Shown here piece by piece: positions 1 to 7,013 of a stretch of DNA of 27,638 nt. Source of the DNA: JAZDJT01 sp043803845 (GTDB taxonomy: Bacteria; Patescibacteriota; Minisyncoccia; Minisyncoccales; GCA-002788555); contig JAZDJT010000008.1 of the NCBI GenBank assembly GCA_043803845.1, positions 1 through 27,638 of the forward strand, written 5' to 3'. Position 1 is the stretch's first letter. The number at the start of each line of letters is the position of its first letter. The translations under genes were made by a program, and so were the position numbers. The notes beneath the pieces were generated by a model, which saw only the letters and a list, made by a program, of their open reading frames with translations, was not told where the DNA came from and searched no databases.

Positions 1-1
1 G

Positions 2-241
2 CCCGAACCGATAAAAAACGTCGAAGAACTAAACCCACAAAAATACGGCATCATTGTAAGAAATACGTCCCTGGAAAATTGTGACGAATGTTCGCCTAAT
101 AAATCCGCCCTCCTCCTACCCGGCATTAAAGGTATCAAAAACGTAAAGGAACAAATCCTTATAGCCTGTCAAAAAGGCGGAATAGACCCGTCTCGAGAAA
201 AAGTAATCATCTACCGTTTTACGGCAGAAAAACACAAATGA
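2..241 (+). CDS. C-terminal fragment of an unrecognised protein
   Basis: An open frame enters from the left edge and runs 79 codons to a TGA at 239-241, 22 bases before priA on the same strand, so it is the 3' end of a gene probably co-transcribed with priA. The visible protein is charged and soluble, with two nearby cysteines in NCDEC, a small GIKGIKNVKEQ segment, and a C-terminal IDPSREKVIIYRFTAEKHK. I do not recognise the family. No transmembrane segment is visible. The start and N-terminal domain lie outside the window. Confidence 0.6.
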   Translation, partial: PEPIKNVEELNPQKYGIIVRNTSLENCDECSPNKSALLLPGIKGIKNVKEQILIACQKGGIDPSREKVIIYRFTAEKHK

Positions 242-263
242 AAAATGGCGAAAATTCATAGTT

Positions 264-2204
264 ATGTACATTACAAAAGTCGCCCCTCTCAAAAAAATAC
301 CTCTGCCTTCTCCTCAATTGTTAACCTACTTCACTTCCCAAAAATTAGAGGATGGTTCTCTAGTTTTCATACCGCTGCGCAACAAAGAAGTGTCAGCGAT
401 AGTCTTTTCTCAAGAGAAAGTCAGCGAGGCTAAGGCGGAAATAAAAAACGCTGATTTTGAAATTAGACCGATTTCTAAGGTAACTGGGAGAAGAATAATG
501 CCTGATTACCAAATAAGGTTAGCTGAGTGGATATCCGAATATTACTGGGCTTCGTTAGGAAAAACTCTTTCTCTTTTTCTGCCCAGCCATTTTTTGAAAA
601 AAATAATTAAAGAGAATAGTAAAAGAGCGTCGGTTCCTAATTATAATAATCAGAAGGTCAATTTCAAAAAGGATTCTTTTAATCTGTATGTGGCACCCCT
701 TGGCTTTCTTCCAAGGGAAGAGGTATTAGAAACATTGAAGTCGGGGAAACAAGTTCTCATTTTGATTCCGGAGAGAAGCAGGAGCAACTTTTGGATAAAG
801 AGATTGAGACAAATAACGGAATCGAACCAAGGCCAAAATACTATTAGTTTTTTTTCCGCTGATTCATCTTCAAAAAAATACTGGCAGGTATCTAAAGATA
901 TCACCAATAACAGAATCCGAATCATTATAGGGACTCGATCGGCTCTCTTTACCAACTTTTCAAATCTCGGTCTAATTTTAATCACCGAGGCAGAAAACAA
1001 GAACTATAAATCAGAGATGGAACCAAGATACAATGCGAAAAAGGTAGCGGTAAAGTTGGCAAACATCGCTGGAGCTAAGGTGGCATATATTTCTTCTCTG
1101 CCCAAAGTCGAAGACTACAAGGCGGCGGAAAGAATAGTAATAATCGAAGAGACATCAAAAAGAATAGAAAAGACGTTAGTGGATATGAGAAAAGTAACCG
1201 ATGAATTCAGAAAGAGTGGCCACCGAGAATGGTCACCAATTTCACCCCTTTTGGAGGAGGATATCAAAAAAAGAATCTTGGAGAAAAAGAAGATAATCCT
1301 TTTCACGAGTAGAAAAGGCAAAGGATTATCTCTGGTCTGCCAAGACTGTGGATGGATAAAAAAGTGCCCTCACTGTGAAAGATCTTTAACCTTGGGGCAG
1401 AAAGAATTATTATCTTGTTCTCTCTGCAGAATAAAAGAACCTGTTCCTGAACATTGCGAAAAATGCAACAGCTGGAGACTTATTATTCTGGGGGGAGGAA
1501 CGCAAAAGCTGGAAGAGGTTCTCAAAAAAAAGTTTAAAAATGCTACTATTTTGAGGCTGGATACCGATGCCGCATCCTCAACGACGACTCAGCAGAGAAT
1601 CTTATCAAAATTTCTGAGCAAAGACGTCGATATTCTCATCACCACCTCTCTTTTCATAAGACATTTACCTTCTTTAATTTTCAAAAAGACATCACTGGCG
1701 GCGGTAGTTTCCATAGATTCCCTTCTAGCGCTGCCAGACTTTAGGGCCGAAGAGGAAAGTATAAAAATTATAAACAGCTTGCTGTCTTTGACCTCAGATA
1801 AATTCGTACTGCAGACTTTTTTACCTTCCTCGCTAGCTACAGAGTTCTTAAACAAGGGCTACAAAGTTTTCTTCGAAAAAACACTGGAGGAGAGAAAAAG
1901 GCTTTTGTACCCTCCTTTCGCCAAGATTATAAAAATGACCTTCTCGCATAAAAATCTTAAGGTCGCGAAAGGGGAAGCCTATGAATTAAAAAATAAAATC
2001 ACAAAAAAAATCCTGGATTATGGATTACAAAAAGAAGTGTTCGTTTTTGGACCAACGTCTGCCCTTCTCACAAAAGTTAAAGGAGAATACAGATGGAGCA
2101 TTATCCTAAAAGCTAAAAAAATGAATATCGAAGATAAAAAAAATATCTTTAACGTAGCCACCGCCCCTTGGAAGGTGGATGTCGACCCGATAAATACTGT
2201 TTGA
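264..2204 (+). CDS. priA: PriA-like primosomal protein lacking helicase ATPase motifs
   Basis: This is a 646-residue homologue of the replication-restart protein PriA (E. coli 732), which recognises stalled forks and reloads the replicative helicase. The fold is recognisable along its length: an N-terminal 3'-DNA-binding region (about 1-110), the block IIGTRSALFT (221-230), eight zinc-binding cysteines (359, 362, 368, 371, 385, 388, 398, 401), GGGTQKLEE (410-418), and the C-terminal FGPTSALL...RWSIIL...VDVDPI. The ATPase motifs are gone. The Walker A position reads APLGFLPREEVL (144-155), DEEH is TEAE (241-244), GSAT is ISSL (276-279), the GTQMLAKG region is ITTSLFIRHLP, and QVAGRAGR is KIINSLLSLT (about 501-510). 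It is probably a structural, non-helicase PriA. The reading frame is intact, so this is not a frameshifted pseudogene. The ATG has no Shine-Dalgarno. Confidence 0.88.
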   Translation: MYITKVAPLKKIPLPSPQLLTYFTSQKLEDGSLVFIPLRNKEVSAIVFSQEKVSEAKAEIKNADFEIRPISKVTGRRIMPDYQIRLAEWISEYYWASLGKTLSLFLPSHFLKKIIKENSKRASVPNYNNQKVNFKKDSFNLYVAPLGFLPREEVLETLKSGKQVLILIPERSRSNFWIKRLRQITESNQGQNTISFFSADSSSKKYWQVSKDITNNRIRIIIGTRSALFTNFSNLGLILITEAENKNYKSEMEPRYNAKKVAVKLANIAGAKVAYISSLPKVEDYKAAERIVIIEETSKRIEKTLVDMRKVTDEFRKSGHREWSPISPLLEEDIKKRILEKKKIILFTSRKGKGLSLVCQDCGWIKKCPHCERSLTLGQKELLSCSLCRIKEPVPEHCEKCNSWRLIILGGGTQKLEEVLKKKFKNATILRLDTDAASSTTTQQRILSKFLSKDVDILITTSLFIRHLPSLIFKKTSLAAVVSIDSLLALPDFRAEEESIKIINSLLSLTSDKFVLQTFLPSSLATEFLNKGYKVFFEKTLEERKRLLYPPFAKIIKMTFSHKNLKVAKGEAYELKNKITKKILDYGLQKEVFVFGPTSALLTKVKGEYRWSIILKAKKMNIEDKKNIFNVATAPWKVDVDPINTV

Positions 2205-2265
2205 AACATTCGATATCTTGACATTTCTTTCGCTAAATATCAGACTTAGTATCGGATAAAAAATT

Positions 2266-2739
2266 ATGAAGGATAAGGAATACTATTTAACTCCGGAAGG
2301 TCTCCAGAAATACAAAGAGGAATATAAAAAGCTAAGGAGGGAAAAGAAAGAAAAGAGAATTGAGATGAGAGAATCGAGAGATGATCTTTGGAGACCGGAA
2401 GACCTTAACCCCGACTACGAAGCTATCATGGGTGATTTGGGATTTATCGAAAGGAGATTGAAGGATCTCGAAAATATCTTCAGAAACGTCAGACTGATAA
2501 GGAAACCGAGGCATTCACCGGGAAGAGTCATTTTGGGGTCAAAAGTTTTTGTCCAGTCCGACGGCAAGAAAGATGAATTTACTCTAGTCGGAACCCTAGA
2601 GGCAAACCCAAGCGAGGGTAAAATTTCCATAGAATCTCCGATAGGAAAAAATCTTCTCGGTCACAAAGTAGGGGAAAATATTGCTATAGAGTATCCTTTG
2701 AAAATAAATTATAAAATTTTAAAGATAAGTTCTTCTTAA
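2266..2739 (+). CDS. GreA/GreB-family protein with altered coiled-coil tip
   Basis: This 157-residue protein has the Gre architecture: an N-terminal helical hairpin (about 1-75) that enters the RNA polymerase secondary channel, then an FKBP-like C-terminal domain (about 85-155) with IESPIGKNLLGHKVGENI. At the hairpin tip, the family sequence GDLxENxEY, whose Asp and Glu hold the catalytic Mg2+ in GreA, is replaced by EDLNPDYEA (45-53). A charged DDLWRP insert precedes it. One acidic position (D46) can be aligned; the second is deleted. A canonical greA lies at 4368-4820, so this paralogue may act as a non-cleaving competitor, as Thermus Gfh1 does, rather than as a cleavage factor. It follows priA after 61 bases. 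A TTGACA hexamer lies at 2218-2223 without a convincing -10. Confidence 0.82.
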   Translation: MKDKEYYLTPEGLQKYKEEYKKLRREKKEKRIEMRESRDDLWRPEDLNPDYEAIMGDLGFIERRLKDLENIFRNVRLIRKPRHSPGRVILGSKVFVQSDGKKDEFTLVGTLEANPSEGKISIESPIGKNLLGHKVGENIAIEYPLKINYKILKISSS

Positions 2740-2815
2740 TCTTCGATAAAAGCTCGTCCTAGCCTCGCTTAATCTTCCGATACAAATCTTCCTTAATCTT
2801 CGGTAAAAATCTCTC
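2735..2815. repeat. Three imperfect CTTAATCTTC direct repeats between convergent genes
   Basis: In the 88-base gap between the gre-like gene and lysS, the motif CTTAATCTTC followed by (C)GATA/GGTA and A-rich then CT-rich bases starts at 2735, 2768 and 2792, with spacings of 33 and 24. The first copy overlaps the stop codon of the upstream gene. No hairpin with a T-run is visible. The copies may be decayed duplications of the 3' end of that gene. No function is assigned. Confidence 0.45.
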
Positions 2816-2827
2816 CCAAACTGCAAC

Positions 2828-4288
2828 TCAAAACTTTCTCGGTCTCATCAGGGGGAATAAAATAACATCTCTTAATGTAGTTGAGTCTGTCAAAACCGCA
2901 GTTAGTCTGTCGATTCCTATACCCAGACCCGCTGCCGGTGGCATGCCGTACTCAAGTGCTTTTATGTATTCCTCGTCAAAAGGATGAGCTTCGATGTCAC
3001 CCTTTTCCCTCTCTTTATCCTCCGTTTCGAAACGTCTCCTCTGTTCGAGAGGGTCATTAAGTTCGCTAAAGCCATTGGCCACTTCCCATCCGCTTACTAT
3101 CAACTGGAGCCGAGCTGCTCTTTTCGAATCGCTTTCAAGCGATTTTGCCAAAGGAGTTAGCTCTATCGGTTGATTTAAAACAAAGGTTGGGCGCATAATT
3201 TCTTTTTTGCACTCTTTTTTGAAAATATCGTCGAGAATCTTCGCCCGTGATTTCTTCTCAAAGGGGATTTTCAAACTTCTTGCTATTTTTTTGAGCTTCC
3301 CTTCTTCTATCTGCCGCGGGTCTGCTCCTATCTTCTCGGTTATCAGCTCGTAGAACTCTACCCTATCAAAGGGCGGTTTAAAATCGATTTTCTTCCCTTG
3401 ATAAATAACCTCCTTTTTCTTGAATAGGTTTTCCAACAGCTTCTCAAACATTTTTTCTATAAAACCAAGTAAGTCCTCGTAACTGGCGTAAGCCCAGTAA
3501 AATTCCATGGAAGTGAAATCTGGATTATGGCTAGCATCTATTCCTTCGTTTCGAAAGACTCGACCGATCTCAAAAACTTTTTCAAAGCCCCCGACCAAAA
3601 GTTCTTTCAAATGAAGCTCTGGGGCGATTCTTAAATAAAGATCCGAATCTAGGGCCTCGTGGCGCGTTTTGAAGGGAGAGGCCGTCGCACCACCAGCCTT
3701 CCACTGCAGTATGGGCGTTTCCACCTCTAAAAAACCCTCTTTCCCTAAATAGTTTCTTATAAAGGAAATTAATTTTGACCTTAGAACAAATTTCTCTCTA
3801 GAGGAGGGGTTCATTATGAGGTCGAGATATCTCTTTCTTGAGCGCTCCTCAACGTCTTGAAGACCATGCCATTTTTCGGGCAAAGGAGAAAACGACTTGG
3901 CGAGAACTTGATAATTCTCTACCTCCACGGTCTTCTCTCCCTTTTTGGTAGAAAAAATCTTGCCTTCAAACAAAACAAAATCACCTATATCAAAGTTATC
4001 CAAAAAAAACTTGTAAGAATCTTTGCCGATTTTATCCTGTCTGAGATAGGCCTGAAAACGCCCGCTGAAATCCTCAAAATGCAAAAAGGTTGAGCCACCG
4101 TGTTTGCGCAAACTCATTACTCTTCCCGCCAAAATAATTTTTTCGCCTTTAAATTTCTCAAAATTAGAAAGCACCTCGCTGATTCTCTGATGGGACTTTG
4201 TTTTAGCAGGATAGGGGTTGATACCTTTGGCCCTAAAATGTTCCAGTTTCTCAACCCTTTCTTTAGTTATTTTATCAAATTGCCTCAT
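2828..4288 (-). CDS. lysS: Lysyl-tRNA synthetase, class II
   Basis: LysRS charges tRNA-Lys with lysine using ATP. At 486 residues it is close to the bacterial class II length (E. coli 505). An OB-fold anticodon-binding domain occupies about 1-140 (ILAGRVMSLRKHGGSTFLHFEDFSG). The class II core follows with motif 1 (EGFLEVETPILQ), the lysine-pocket stretch GGATASPFKTRHEALD, motif 2 (VFEIGRVFRNEGIDASHNPDFT), and motif 3 at the C-terminus (GLGIGIDRL, then LRDVILFPLMRP). It lies 79 bases downstream of greA on the same strand, so the two are probably co-transcribed. No truncation or insertion was seen. The start ATG lacks a Shine-Dalgarno. Confidence 0.97.
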   Translation of the reverse strand: MRQFDKITKERVEKLEHFRAKGINPYPAKTKSHQRISEVLSNFEKFKGEKIILAGRVMSLRKHGGSTFLHFEDFSGRFQAYLRQDKIGKDSYKFFLDNFDIGDFVLFEGKIFSTKKGEKTVEVENYQVLAKSFSPLPEKWHGLQDVEERSRKRYLDLIMNPSSREKFVLRSKLISFIRNYLGKEGFLEVETPILQWKAGGATASPFKTRHEALDSDLYLRIAPELHLKELLVGGFEKVFEIGRVFRNEGIDASHNPDFTSMEFYWAYASYEDLLGFIEKMFEKLLENLFKKKEVIYQGKKIDFKPPFDRVEFYELITEKIGADPRQIEEGKLKKIARSLKIPFEKKSRAKILDDIFKKECKKEIMRPTFVLNQPIELTPLAKSLESDSKRAARLQLIVSGWEVANGFSELNDPLEQRRRFETEDKEREKGDIEAHPFDEEYIKALEYGMPPAAGLGIGIDRLTAVLTDSTTLRDVILFPLMRPRKF

Positions 4289-4367
4289 AAATAATATTTT
4301 AGCAAAAGAGTCTATCGGTTCAAAGTACTTATGGCAAATGGGTAATAGAGGAGAACCTATCGAGAGA

Positions 4368-4820
4368 TCACTTAACGTCTAAAATAAGGTATTCTTCGCG
4401 GCCGGTCGGAGTTTTGATTTTTATCGTATCCCCTTTCTTTCTACCCAAGAATCCCTCTCCTAGCGGGGAGTTGATAGAAATCCTTTTTTGAAGCAGATCT
4501 ATCTCTTCCGGAGGAACCAGCGTAATGAAAAAAATGTCGCCCCTATTTTTAACCATTATCTTAGAGTAAATAGAAACCTCGCCATCAAAATCTTTTTTTT
4601 CTTTAACCTCCGTTTCTCTGATTTTTTGCCCTAGATCAAAAATCCTCCTCTCGAGCATCTCTTTTTCTTCTCTGGCCTGCTGATACTCAGAATTCTCTGA
4701 CAAATCGCCATAAGCCGCGCTCTTTTTTAAGCGTTCGGCGACTTCCCTTCTTTGAGACTTCAGATTTTTAAGCTCTTCGGTCATCTTTTTGAAAGTTTCT
4801 TTTGAAACAAAGTGTGACAT
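4368..4820 (-). CDS. greA: Transcript cleavage factor GreA
   Basis: This 150-residue GreA rescues backtracked RNA polymerase by stimulating cleavage of the extruded RNA 3' end. The N-terminal hairpin carries the canonical tip YGDLSENSEY (37-46), so both catalytic acidic residues (D39, E42) are present. The C-terminal domain contains SINSPLGEGFLGRKKGDTIKIKTPTGREEY, split here by no gap. Length matches the family (about 158). It precedes lysS on the same strand and is divergent from the CDP-alcohol phosphatidyltransferase gene. Unlike the paralogue at 2266-2739, it should be catalytically competent. Confidence 0.96.
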   Translation of the reverse strand: MSHFVSKETFKKMTEELKNLKSQRREVAERLKKSAAYGDLSENSEYQQAREEKEMLERRIFDLGQKIRETEVKEKKDFDGEVSIYSKIMVKNRGDIFFITLVPPEEIDLLQKRISINSPLGEGFLGRKKGDTIKIKTPTGREEYLILDVK

Positions 4821-4958
4821 AGATTTTGAGTCTAATCTCTGCTATGATTTATTAAATACGGTAAATCTATTTAAAAACGCAGAAAGAAAATATTAAATGC
4901 CGCGAAAAGCGGCAAGTCTTATAATGAAATTATATGAAAGCTTTGGCGAAAAGTAAAT
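4821..4958. promoter_or_regulatory. Divergent spacer with GC hairpin and TATAAT
   Basis: This 138-base AT-rich region separates divergent greA (-) and the phosphatidyltransferase gene (+). It holds a perfect 5-bp hairpin GCCGC-GAAAA-GCGGC at 4899-4913 and, seven bases on, a perfect -10 hexamer TATAAT at 4920-4925 on the + strand. No good -35 is present at the expected distance because the hairpin occupies that place. On the - strand, TTGCCG (4911-4916) with TATTTT 17 bases away is a weak candidate for a greA promoter. Function is inferred from position only. Confidence 0.4.
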
Positions 4959-5558
4959 ATGCTGTCAAAAAATAGGGAAAACCTCAAAAATCTTTCTGAA
5001 AGCATAGGCCGTTTTTTATCAAGACTGCCTATGAGTCCAAACGGCTATACACTGTTGTCTTTAATCCTGGCTGTCTTGTCTTTCTATTTTATCGTACGGA
5101 AGATTTTCTTCTTGGCGATATTTTTCTTTGTCTTAGCAGCGATGATGGATTTTGTAGACGGTGCGGTAGCGAGATTCTCCGGGAAGGTCACGAAAATCGG
5201 AGCATATCTTGACACGATATTGGACAGATATGTCGAGTCGATAATACTTGGCGGCTTTTTGTTCTTAACTCTGCCAGAAATTTTGGTTCCCTCTTATGTC
5301 TGGATTACTCTGGCGATATTAGGCTCTCTCATGACTACTTACTCAAAGGCGGCGGCCAGAGAAAAAGAGTTGACCAGCGGAGAACTAAAAGGCGGCATTT
5401 TTGAAAGAACAGAGAGACTAATATTTATTTTTATAGCGCTCCTCGCAACCCTCCTCAAGCCTGAGTTTTCTATATACCCTCTTATTATCCTAGCTATATT
5501 CAGTAATCTCAGCGCACTGCAGCGGGTGCATCTTGTACTAAAACTACAATCTCGTTAA
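4959..5558 (+). CDS. CDP-alcohol phosphatidyltransferase family membrane enzyme
   Basis: This is a 199-residue integral membrane protein with about six hydrophobic segments and a complete CDP-alcohol phosphatidyltransferase signature at residues 64-89: D64, D67-G68, A71-R72, G81, D85, D89, as in D(x)2DG(x)2AR(x)8G(x)3D(x)3D. Such enzymes move a phosphoalcohol from or to a CDP-linked lipid to make phospholipid headgroups. The SPNGYTLLSL segment before the motif and GELKGGIFERTERLI after it remind me of archaetidylinositol-phosphate/phosphatidylinositol-phosphate synthases more than of PgsA or PssA. The alcohol acceptor cannot be read from the sequence. The 3' end overlaps the convergent map gene by 15 bases. 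Confidence 0.88.
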   Translation: MLSKNRENLKNLSESIGRFLSRLPMSPNGYTLLSLILAVLSFYFIVRKIFFLAIFFFVLAAMMDFVDGAVARFSGKVTKIGAYLDTILDRYVESIILGGFLFLTLPEILVPSYVWITLAILGSLMTTYSKAAAREKELTSGELKGGIFERTERLIFIFIALLATLLKPEFSIYPLIILAIFSNLSALQRVHLVLKLQSR

Positions 5559-6290
5559 AACCCAAGGACCTTTTCGGGTTACGGCTATCTCGTGTTCAAA
5601 GTGGCAGGATAATGAATTGTCTTTTGTTTTATAGCCAAGGCCGTCCGATGTCTTTTCGATTTTCCAGTCCCCGACCATCACCATCGGTTCAATACAGAGA
5701 ACCATTCCTTCCTTGATCTTTTGACCACCACTCTTTTTTCCTATATTCAAAATTTGAGGCTCTTCGTGCAACTTCCTGCCGATGCCGTGACCGCAAAGTT
5801 CCCTGACGACCTCGAATCCGTTATCTCTCACGTAGTTTTGAATGCGATAACCGACATCGCCTGTGGTATTTCCTGTCCTACACTCTCTTATGCCTATTTC
5901 CATAGCTTGACGGGTTATTGATATCAACTTTTCAGCCAGCGGAGAGATTCTACCGATTCCAAGGGTCACTGCCATATCACTATGATAACCCTTCCAGATA
6001 ATGCCTAGATCGAGGGAGAGAACATCACCCTCTCTTAATATCCTCTCTGACGGTAAGGCGTGAACTATTTCTTCGTTCAGTGAGGTGCAGAGTACCGCTG
6101 GATATCCTTCGAAATTTAAAAAGGAGGGTTTTCCTCCTGATTGCTCAATAAGATTTTTTGCAGAATCATCGAGCTCTTTTGTCGTAACACCAATCCGTGC
6201 ATCTTTTTTTAATTCTTCGATAACCTTGGCTAAAATTAGTGCCCCCTCTCTCATGACAGAGATCTCCGCCACGGTTTTAAGCTTTATCAT
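5544..6290 (-). CDS. map: Methionine aminopeptidase type I
   Basis: MetAP removes the initiator methionine from nascent proteins. The 248 residues match the type Ia form with no N-terminal extension. The metal ligands are visible in order: SLDLG (first Asp), HSDMA (second Asp), the His of CGHGIGRKLHEEPQI, the Glu of CIEPMV, and the Glu of FEHEIAVT. The substrate-pocket His is in NEEIVHALP. It is the last gene of the long ribosomal-protein operon, 1 base after the adk-like gene, matching the conserved secY-adk-map order. infA and rpmJ, which often follow, are absent here. Confidence 0.97.
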   Translation of the reverse strand: MIKLKTVAEISVMREGALILAKVIEELKKDARIGVTTKELDDSAKNLIEQSGGKPSFLNFEGYPAVLCTSLNEEIVHALPSERILREGDVLSLDLGIIWKGYHSDMAVTLGIGRISPLAEKLISITRQAMEIGIRECRTGNTTGDVGYRIQNYVRDNGFEVVRELCGHGIGRKLHEEPQILNIGKKSGGQKIKEGMVLCIEPMVMVGDWKIEKTSDGLGYKTKDNSLSCHFEHEIAVTRKGPWVLTRL

Positions 6291-6291
6291 T

Positions 6292-7005
6292 TTACGAATT
6301 CTTTTTCTTAGTAATTTTAATAGTCTTTAAGATATCTTCGAAAACATCGGCGACCGACTGTTCGCCGTTAACTTTCTTAACCTCAATTTTCTCTTTCCTG
6401 ATGTAATCCATCGCGGGAATAGTCCTTTCTTCAAATTCCTTGAATTTGTTTTTAACCACACTGGGTTCGCTGTCCTCGCGACGAATTAGTTTCGAACCAT
6501 CGAACGGACACTTCTTCAATCTTGAAGTTTCTTTGCTATGTAAAATTGAATGGCGCATCAGCTCACAGATTCTTCTGCGGCTGTTTCTCCATATGGAGAC
6601 CTCAAGTTTTTGCTCAATCAAAATCGCTTTGATGTTTGAGACGCCGTATAGTTTTTTTATCAACGGAATCAATTCTTTTGCTTCGTAGAGGGTTTTTGGA
6701 GAACCGGAGAATATTATGCCCTTGCCTTCTTTTGCTAATTCCTTGATTTTATTTTTCAACCAGAACGCAATCAGAGGAGGACTCATCCATTTACCCGACT
6801 GACGCAATTTTTTTTCTTCAAGCAATAAATATTTTTTGCCGTTCACTTTTACAAAATCACCTTTTTTGATATCGAACAAATTCTTCTCTATAATCTCACT
6901 CGTCTCTAAAGGGAATAGATTTAAACGCTCAGCCAAAAGAGCCGCCTGAGTGCCTTTGCCTGAACCCGGAGGACCGTTAACAATGATGATTGACGATTTT
7001 TTCAT
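6292..7005 (-). CDS. adk: Adenylate-kinase-like nucleoside monophosphate kinase, divergent NMP site
   Basis: The secY-adk-map position and a perfect P-loop GPPGSGKGTQ (11-20) identify an adenylate-kinase family protein (237 residues), which would interconvert AMP, ADP and ATP. The LID is present, with RRRIC (143-147), a C147/H152/C166 possible metal site, and IRREDSEPSV near 174-183. The AMP-side motifs are unusual. TGDMLR is TSEIIE (35-40), so the phosphate-binding Arg is lost. DGFPRT is SGSPKT (100-105), so the second Arg is Lys, and the Gln that reads adenine aligns with Glu. An insert around GDFVKVNGKKYLL (49-61) enlarges the NMP-binding domain. I recall similar forms annotated in CPR genomes. 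Its true substrate preference is uncertain. Confidence 0.85.
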   Translation of the reverse strand: MKKSSIIIVNGPPGSGKGTQAALLAERLNLFPLETSEIIEKNLFDIKKGDFVKVNGKKYLLLEEKKLRQSGKWMSPPLIAFWLKNKIKELAKEGKGIIFSGSPKTLYEAKELIPLIKKLYGVSNIKAILIEQKLEVSIWRNSRRRICELMRHSILHSKETSRLKKCPFDGSKLIRREDSEPSVVKNKFKEFEERTIPAMDYIRKEKIEVKKVNGEQSVADVFEDILKTIKITKKKNS

Positions 7006-7013
7006 AATTTTTA

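Noticed and set aside
245..433. 62-residue open frame overlapping the start of priA
   Set aside because: It lies in another frame over the well-supported PriA N-terminus and resembles no family.
264..2204. PriA as a frameshifted or chimeric pseudogene
   Set aside because: The frame is continuous and conserved blocks occur in the right order on both sides of every lost motif, so the losses are substitutions, not breaks.
2218..2223. Perfect TTGACA as a promoter for the gre-like gene
   Set aside because: No acceptable -10 hexamer occurs 15 to 19 bases downstream.
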